Of a DNA stretch of 64,000 nt, positions 56,920-64,000 are shown piece after piece. The notes beneath the pieces were generated by a model. It did not search any database and had not been told where the DNA came from. It saw only the letters and a list, made by a program, of their open reading frames with translations. The DNA is taken from NCBI GenBank assembly GCA_032622095.1, contig CP136061.1, positions 67,645,127 through 67,709,126 on the forward strand, read 5' to 3'. This DNA is from Siphonodentalium dalli (lineage: Eukaryota > Mollusca > Scaphopoda > Gadilida > Siphonodentaliidae). Numbering within the stretch: the stretch's first letter is position 1; each line of letters opens with the position of its first letter. Position numbers and translations under genes: made by a program.

Positions 56920-58296
56920 GTGCACCCATAACCGTATATTTAAAAAGCGTCTGAAATGTAACGCAAATTTAATCGATATGACCAGGGAGCTCAGTATCGC
57001 TAATTCATTTTCATAGATATGTTAGTGAGTCATTTCGATTGCCACATTATCTCCCCGCTGAAGGGAGAAATCATTGAGATATTTCGTGTTTGATAGTCAA
57101 TACATATCTCCTGTAACGGTCTACTCCTGTTACGAAGAAAATCATTACAGGAAATACCAGTTTTGTTACTGGAGATAGAAATATTACCTTGAGATTAGTC
57201 TATGTATAATAGGTGTCAAAATATTATGTGAATTTATTATGTAAACTGTCAGGTGACTCATTAGAATTGTATTTAGCCAACAGTTATGTGTTTAAGATCA
57301 ACCATTTGCCTGGACTTTGTCACAATGTTAAATTATGTTACGGGAGATACTATAATTGTTACGGGAGAAAGCAGTTTTGACCAACAACGTAGCGAATTTT
57401 GAATAAAGTCGACTTTTATCCCCTTTGTCGCATTCCTGCTATCATTGTGATGTGAAAAACATCATATAATAATAAACGCGACTTCTTCTATATTTGAGTC
57501 GCTTCAAATTGTGATTTCGTTACACGAAATACACTGCGAGTAACACGATATACGACATGTGTTACATGAATTTTACTTTTGTAGTAATAGCAAGCAATCG
57601 TGTGTTATTTTGTTTGACGTTTATTTACTGTGTTTAGGTATGTTATAATTACATGAGTAGCGTGAACATATTTGAAAATACCGAAATTACATGCCAATGA
57701 TACAGTTATCTGCACAAATAACCAAATAGGCGTTACAGGAAATACGAGTAGTTGTCATTATTTTAATTTCGGTGTAAGGGGAAAGGATTACCAAATGGTA
57801 AGTGTCATTTTTAACTCACATACAAATATGTATGTGAGTGTGCTATGGTGAGTAAGCATCGATGCGTTAGTTATATAGTTCCTTTTAAATTCATGATCAG
57901 ATCGCGTGGTCGTTACATTAAATACACAACACGCTACGGGAAAGACCAGAGTGTGTCTGAATGGTTATTTTGGTGGGGTAATTCAAATTCGCTCGCCAAA
58001 ATAGCAATAATAAAAGGGTCGAATTATTGGTATATATATAGATAATACTTTGTTTTGGTGAATATTTATAATGGAAACCAAACTTAGGCGCACTCATGCA
58101 TACATACTTGATTAGACGTTACACGATATACATGTCAAGATGCCATTGATTTACAACTCGACAAATTCCGGAAGTCGCATGTGTCCGTGCTCACGAATAA
58201 ATATACATTCATATGTGTACATATCGTTTTTGAACAAGCACGCTTAATACATATATGGTATTCGTATATTAGTAACGTCGTCATGATTGCTTTCAG
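56920..58296. other. Region dense in a GTTAC-type motif
   Basis: The degenerate 14-mer GTTAC(A/G)(C/G)GA(A/T)ATAC occurs about a dozen times. Positions include 57144, 57165, 57337, 57358, 57519, 57540, 57732, 57912 and 58118 (plus), and 57105-57118 (minus). It would fall in the intron if the splice proposal at 56677-58296 is right. Its role is unknown. Confidence 0.5.
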
Positions 58297-58410
58297 ATAT
58301 GGCTATGTCAAATGCTGAGAGACAGGAAATTCAGAGCGAATAGAGATAAGGATCCTGAACGGCGACGCTCTTATTTGAACAAACAGAAAGCAAAGTATAA
58401 AGAAGACAAG

Positions 58411-58650
58411 AGATGGACTGTCGTCCGGTGCATACCCCCTTGTGGCATACCGACTAGTGTGGGCATATCTATAACTTATGAGTGCTAAATTCAGACTGAT
58501 GGACCCAAAAATCAGCATTTTTATATAAACAAAGATGAATAACTATAGAACAAAAAACCAAAACAAAACAGTTGAATATGCCATTAAATGTCCTCATAGT
58601 GGTGAACAACCATATAAATTTTCATTGAGATCCGAGCATTAGGGGGTATA
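58411..58650. mobile_element. Insertion inside the broken gene, MITE-like
   Basis: It separates coding blocks that should be adjacent (YKEDK and GKKKYKK). The ends carry an imperfect inverted pair: GCATACCCCCTTGTG near 58430 and CATTAGGGGGTATAATA near 58637. It has no coding capacity and no clear target duplication beyond AAG. Confidence 0.45.
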
Positions 58651-58989
58651 ATAAGGAACTGGGAAAAAAGAAATACAAGAAAGATATGACATCGCGAGAA
58701 CTGACGAAAACAATGGAAAGAAAAACAGAGAAAACAAAGAGAAAAACTAAAGAAAATAAAGTAGATTATAGCATGTACACCACCAGCTTCGCCACTGCAA
58801 AATCACGAAGAATTTCCGGGTCCATCTAGACAGGAAAGAGAGACCAGCAAGCAAATAATTCGCGAACGATCCAAATGTTATCGGGATAAAGTTCTGTATG
58901 AGAGTCCCAATATCGTTATGCCTGTTATTAGAACTAGAAGGAATGTTAAGAAAAGTGTATTGGGTGGTTGTGGCAAGAAAGTGGGTCAG

Positions 58990-59480
58990 GGTGCGCAACC
59001 AGGTAGAGAGGTCGGAAAATGCGATGTGTTAGTTGGGAGTGTAGAGGAATCTGGGGCGATTGCCAATGATGGTTTGAAAGTTGGGTCGGTGGGCAGAAAG
59101 ATTGAGGGTGTTTTGACTAGGCGTGGTAGGCAAGCAAGTCGAGGTGTGTGATCAGACAAGAGAGGTCGGTGACGGGTTAGTTGGGAGTGGAGAGGAATCT
59201 GGGGCGATTGTCGATGATGGTTTGAAAGTTGGGTCTGTGGGGAGAAAGGTTGAGGGTGTTTTTACTAGGCGTGGTAGGCAAGCAAGTCGAGGTGTGCGAT
59301 CAGACAGAGAGGTCGGCGACGGATTAGTTGGGAGTGGAGAGGAACCTGGGGCGATTGTCGATGACGGTTTGAAAGTTGGGTCTGTAGGGAGAAAGGTTGA
59401 GGGTGTTTCGACTAGGCGTGGTATGAAAGCAAGTCGATGTGCGCGCTCAGACAGAGAGGTTAGCGTCGGATTAGTTGGGA
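58990..59480 (+). repeat. Coding minisatellite, 147-bp unit, ~3.4 copies
   Basis: The 49-codon unit includes GTTGGGAGTGGAGAGGAATC, GGTTTGAAAGTTGGGTC and AGGCGTGGTAGGCAAGCAAG. The first unit carries a TGA in place of CGA and an extra A (59150-59160) relative to the others; the third and fourth are more diverged. Confidence 0.9.
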
Positions 59481-59499
59481 TTGGAGAGGATTCTGAGTT

Positions 59500-60290
59500 G
59501 ATTGAACAGAGTGAGCCAGATGTTGATGAATGTGATGGGGAGAAGCTTGTTGAGGGTTTAGATGGGAGGTGTCCGGATAATGTACTAGCGAGTGGACAGC
59601 AGAGTAAGCCAGTTGATGAAAATGACACGAAGATGGAGATCGAGGGCGCGGACTACATGTGTCCGGAGATTGTACTAGAGAATTAACAGGGTAAGACATA
59701 TGTTGATGAATGTGACATGGAGATGGTGATCGAGGGTGTGAACGAGAGGTGTCAAGAGAAAGTATCGGAGAGTGAACAGCAGAGTAATACAGCCGATGAA
59801 TGTGATGGGGAGAAGCAGGTTGAAGGTTCAGACGGGCTGTTTCAGGGGAAAGTACAGGATAGTGAACAGCAGAGTAAGACAGTTGATGAATGTGAGTGAG
59901 AGAAACGGGTTGACGGTTTAGACGGGATGTGTCAGGAGAATGTACTGGAGAGTAAACAGCAGAGTAAGATAGTTGTTGATGAATGTGGAATGCATATGTT
60001 GATCGAGTGTGTGCATTCGATGTGTCCGGAGAGTGTAGCCGAGAGCGAAGAGACAAGTAAGATAGTTGTTGATGAATGTGACGGGGAGAAGCACGGTGAG
60101 GGTTTAGACGGGATGTGTCAGGTGAATGCATTGGAGAGTGAACAGCAGAGTAAGACAGCTGATGAATGTGATGGGGAGTAGCAGGTTGAAGGTTTAGACG
60201 GGATGTGTCAGGAGAAAGTACCGGATAGTGAACAGCAGAGTAAAACAGTTGCCAATGAATGTGATGGGGAGAAGCTGGTTGATGGTTCAG
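59500..60290 (+). repeat. Coding minisatellite, ~90-bp unit, ~9 copies
   Basis: The unit contains GATGAATGTGATGGGGAGAA, GAGGGTTTAGACGGGATGTG and GAGAGTGAACAGCAGAGTAA. Units keep frame 2 throughout although three contain a stop. The complementary strand is open for 288 codons (60326-59460) because the unit lacks TTA, CTA and TCA in that frame. Confidence 0.9.
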
Positions 60291-60639
60291 ACAAGATGTG
60301 TGATGGTGTTTGGTTGAATGTGCCAAGTTCAGTTGAATGTATTGATAAATATGTTATTGTTAAATACCAGCGGAACATATACCCTGGATATGTCCAGAAT
60401 TTCTCGGGTGATGAGTTGCTTATAAAATGTATGAAGCGTATAGGTCCAAAGAAGGCAAATTGCTTTACATGGCCAAAACGCTGCACAGATATTTCGTGGT
60501 ACTGTCATAACGAGATTTTGGCAGTTATTCCTGAGCCAAAGATAATTACAGGGAGAGGTTCGCACTTTAAAGTGTGCATGCCCATATGGAATAAATTACA
60601 GAGTAATATTGGACATTAAGAATGGCTATTGGCTGAGTA

Positions 60640-61280
60640 TGTAATTTCCCCGTATATATTCGGTGGTTTGCAGTATGCTAATGAGTTGGAAATGTCAGCG
60701 GTATATTATACATATATCGTAACGTACATGTATGATATTAGTTGGAAAATATCGACACGTGTGGTTTAGTTATTTGTTTCCGTTAAACATATTTTAAATT
60801 ACAATTTATGTTTTCTTGTTAATAGACGGGTTCAGTCACACGTATTTGTATAGTATTGTGTATAGTATTGATATAGTGGTGCATGGTGAAGGGAATTTAA
60901 AGCCACCCGACTGCTGTCACGAACGCAAGTGTAACGACAACATGATTAAATTTTCATCACTCAAAATAAAATATGTCTGCAGGTAAATCACACATGCTCA
61001 TAACAGCCACATGGCTTTCATAACTCGTTGAAACCTTCTTTATGTATAATGAAGGTGGGGTAATACTCTTAATTACACTTCTTAGTTACATGTTATACAT
61101 CGGATAGACTTACATCTAAACTAATCTTAACCGAATAACCGTGCACGTACTCATGTGAGTCGGGTGAGTTTCATTCACCAGATCAATTCCTTCTATCTAT
61201 ACATACGTGTAACTGAATCTCGCTAGTATTACTTAGGGATGAAGAAACTCTCCCATAACGCAATTAATATGCGATGAGTT
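60640..61280. other. Non-coding stretch after the broken gene
   Basis: No gene is recognised. A plus-strand AATAAA at ~60965 is the first poly(A)-type signal after the broken gene's stop. Confidence 0.4.
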
Positions 61281-61283
61281 GTA

Positions 61284-61405
61284 GTTGGCCCTCGATGGTA
61301 ACTCACACATGTCTGATATATGCATCTCTAGTAAATACTCCACTTGAAATACTTTCGTGTATCAGATGTGTGTACAGTTACGACGGAGGGCCAACGGAGC
61401 GCACT
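61284..61405. repeat. Hairpin with ~38-bp arms
   Basis: GTTGGCCCTC, GGTAACT and CACACATGTCTGATA on the left pair with TATCAGATGTGTGT, AGTTACG and GAGGGCCAAC on the right with a few mismatches. The loop is ~40 bp. The 72-codon frame across it is incidental. Confidence 0.8.
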
Positions 61406-64000
61406 ATAGTCGCCAAAAACTTCATTCTATGGCGAATACACCACTCCAGTTATATATTTTTCCTTCTTTTTTCTTTGGGTAACGCATTTTGATTATCCCT
61501 TTTTCATCGTGTTTTTGTTTAATAAAACAATAATACAAATGTGTCTTTCGTGTAACATTAAGAGCCCACGGACATGTTCTTTGGCCAGATAATGGTTATA
61601 TATGGCAAAAACTCTTTAACAAAATTTAGTGAGACCCTGAATATATTAAACAAATCTTCCTTCATCAAAATGGAACTAGAAATGTCCAAATGTACATGTT
61701 ATGTATATCGTGTAACACGCATGTCTTTACTGTAGCATATGACATTTTAAACTACACGGTAATTTATGAAATAACATTGTACATCCTTTATTATGCACGG
61801 ACTGCGAAATTGTTATTTTTGTCGCGCTATACTCGAAATATGACATATTGGTATAGCTTAGTGGGGTTTCAACCTCCATGTGGTGCTCAAAATTGTATAT
61901 CATGTAACGATGACCGTCTATACTGTCACACAAATGTCCCCACTGTAACGCAGTGAATATTAAAATTTAAAAATGCTAAGTCATACAATTCCAAGGGAGT
62001 TTTTTTCAATTATCAGTGGTTTAGGCATATCGGATTCACGGCATTAAACCAATACCCAATATGATACGAATATTCTCTCTTGAAGAACTCTTTCGTATCG
62101 GCAAAATGTAATTTTCGAAAAACAGTTGATTCTACACATGGTAAAGACATGATTTAACATCATATAACCGGAATAATTTGTTTTATTAGTTGTAAGATAA
62201 CCCATTTTGACATGATCGAGTTACAACATGAAGTAGTTCTAATATTTTTTAATTGCAGCCATACAAAGTGTGTTTGTTACAGTATAGACATTATATATGC
62301 ATAGCCAGCATTGACAACCCAACCAAATACAAATCATAGGTGATTAAGCCTGCATTTTAGTGTTTTAATAACCCATAAGGTCTGTTTATTCCAAACTATG
62401 ACCAAATTACGTTTTCTGCCAACATATTTTTTTCAATTATTACCAGACTGAAATATGCGCCAAAATTGATAATGACTCATATAGGGCCGGGGTGGGTGGT
62501 TGGTACAGAGGCTGAACAAATTGTGCTTGTAAATGTTTTCCAACACACTCGATATATTAAGGCTATAATGGGGTCTAGTGCGATTTGTGACATATAGTGT
62601 ACCTACACAATGCTGTATTATTGTTGTTAGATACTGACAACACCAAGGAAACACCTGGAAATACAGTTTATTTTTCCAAAAAAGGATAGTTGAATGGGAT
62701 TCAAAGGCAGTTAACACAGTTATTGAAGAACGGCTAAAAAAAACCTCTGAAATTTTGATAAAAACATGAGAAAGGGGGGTGGGTCCTCAAAATTTTGGAG
62801 GAAAAAAATATTTTTTTTGCACAAATGGGGTGGTGGGTCCCTCGGGGTCGGAAAAAAACTTTTTGGGCCCTATATGTGCAATTATTTTCCAGACTCCCCC
62901 CTGAAAAAATGACAAAAAAATAATGTTTTTATAAATTATTGCGGTCTTAAATGGCAGAAAGTGAAGTATGCCGGGAATATATCCTTCAAATGGTTTAGAC
63001 AGATGTGTTTAAATATAATTTGTAATCTGATTTGCAACTCGACAAATAATTATTTCTGACCTAAAATGACAATTAAAAATGGCCGATATAATAATAAGTT
63101 AAAAATTCGAAAATCATCAGTAATATTATGAAACTGGTTCATCAACACTCAATGCGACACAATTTGCCATCATATAGCCAAAAATGGTCCAAAAAAGCAT
63201 TATTTATTATTGCAGTTAGTCCAAGTCTTCTCGTACTAAAACCGGCTAAGATATTGGGATGGAGGTGCCGGTCTTTAGTCCGAGTTCCAGGCCCATGGTC
63301 TCCTTTGACACGAGTTAATCGTTAGTGACCCGCTCAAATAAAACCACAATTATATGAAATAAAATATCACAATTGCTACAATAAACGGATAGTTTCCGCA
63401 GAAGACATGCTATTTGATCTGAAACCCACATCGGTTGTGAATTGAAAGCGGTAATTTAATGTGAAAAGAAACTTTTGCCGCAGTGTTTACATATTTTTTA
63501 AAGTATGCGAACTCAGTTGACCTTGCGAACTGCGTTCGGCATTTTCCGGTGAAAATATACCGTAGATTTTCAATCAACCACGCACGATGAATTCTCCATT
63601 GTAATCGTAATTATACGTGACAATAAATAAATTATTACATAGATTAAATACATATTGAAGATATAAATGTAATACATTAAATAAATTACGGGAATTATAA
63701 CCATCTCACAGTTTAAAACAGTGTAAACACAATGACCATTAGAATATCATGGGGGCCGCCATTTTGTTTGTATCGAAATTCGTCTCGGCCAAAACAAACA
63801 CCGGACAATGCCGAAGTTCTTCGGAACCTGAGTTCGGCTTTCAGTTAAGTAAACAAACAGAAAAAACAGCGATGTTGGTGACAATCAACCGGAATATTCT
63901 ATGCGTAATTTAACATGAAAGTTAGATTATTATACACCATTATGACCATGATATGTCTCTCTTTCCGATGTATATAGCATCATGTATTGATTAATTAGGT
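61406..64000. other. AT-rich, anonymous terminal stretch
   Basis: Short frames only. Items seen: GTATATCGTGTAAC (61703) and GTATATCATGTAAC (61895), minus-strand copies of the motif at 56920-58296; a block at 62450-62488 shared inverted with 54806; G-rich lines at 62770-62850; and an inverted pair CGGCATTTTCCGGTG (63537) with CACCGGACAATGCCG (63799). Confidence 0.4.

Larger units (their letters stand above)
58297..60619 (+). pseudogene. Broken gene of an uncharacterised AERQ-FRxxRD/DPERR protein family
   Basis: After an acceptor (TTGCTTTCAG), the ATG at 58299 gives MAMSNAERQ, then after a 2-base loss FRANRDKDPERRRSYLNKQK. This start resembles the N-terminus (AERQRKFR..RD.DPERR) of a family annotated as uncharacterised proteins in fish, cnidarians and molluscs (from memory). 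An insertion (58411-58650) follows, then GKKKYKKDMTSRELTKT, a PPASP segment and RSKCYRDK. 58990-59480 encodes ~3.4 repeats of 49 residues (GDGLVGSGEESGAIVDDGLK). 59480-60290 encodes nine ~30-residue repeats (DECDGEKLVEGLDGMC). 60310-60619 is a ~95-residue C-terminal domain (DKYVIVKYQRNIYPGYVQNF ... WPKRC ... RGSHFKV), possibly SH3/Tudor-like. Frameshifts (58324, ~58775, ~59150) and stops at 59151 (frame 1), 59684, 59897 and 60179 break it. Function unknown. Confidence 0.65.

Overview
This window is eukaryotic nuclear DNA, most likely from a marine invertebrate. A mollusc is my best guess, inferred from the transposon families and from a secreted acid-rich protein; nothing here proves it. The sequence is AT-rich, has almost no long open reading frames, and is dominated by transposable elements, tandem arrays and inverted repeats in several layers of nesting. 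There is no sign of bacterial operons, CRISPR or phage.

Genes are few. The one convincing host-type coding exon is on the minus strand (5222-6263). It has a splice acceptor upstream, a start codon followed by a signal peptide, 340 codons of an acidic secreted protein, and a GTAAGT donor. A second protein-coding locus on the plus strand (58297-60619) keeps the N-terminal and C-terminal domains of a family I recognise from annotated animal genomes as uncharacterised proteins. Its middle is two coding minisatellites, and it is broken by frameshifts, in-frame stops and an insertion. A third candidate is a 113-codon open frame with a serine run and a nearby poly(A) signal (15713-16054).

Mobile elements by region: 0-11 kb holds palindromic and foldback elements (1237-1406, 1798-2223, 2984-3436, 3830-3958, 9769-10478). 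From 11 to 18.5 kb there are a plus-strand and a minus-strand copy of a LINE that carry a 5' region and ORF1 but no ORF2, a decayed Ty3/gypsy integrase (12490-13440), and a 1.33-kb element (14106-15438) with an 8-bp target duplication inside an older repeat. From 18.6 to 25.6 kb come two minisatellites (one of 74 units of 20 bp), copies of a TTAA-ended MITE-like family, and a 1.8-kb element with GTTTAAAC-rich inverted ends. From 28 to 32 kb there are two more ORF1-only LINE copies, each split by later insertions.

The most striking object is 32639-49901: about 17.3 kb, bounded by a 5-bp direct repeat (CCATG), with matching inverted arms of roughly 2.4-2.6 kb made almost entirely of tandem repeats (an 18-bp array at the tip, then a ~150-bp array). 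The outer parts of the arms are nearly identical, which suggests recent insertion or arm homogenisation. Its interior has more tandem arrays and a direct duplication but no recognisable transposase.

From 50 to 64 kb there is a palindrome (49977-50380), the 3' end of a LINE ORF2 on the minus strand (50491-51500), two further copies of the repeat seen at 14 kb, a 1.56-kb piggyBac-like element with TTAA target sites (54966-56525), the broken protein locus with a recurrent GTTAC-type motif around it, and mostly anonymous AT-rich DNA to the end.
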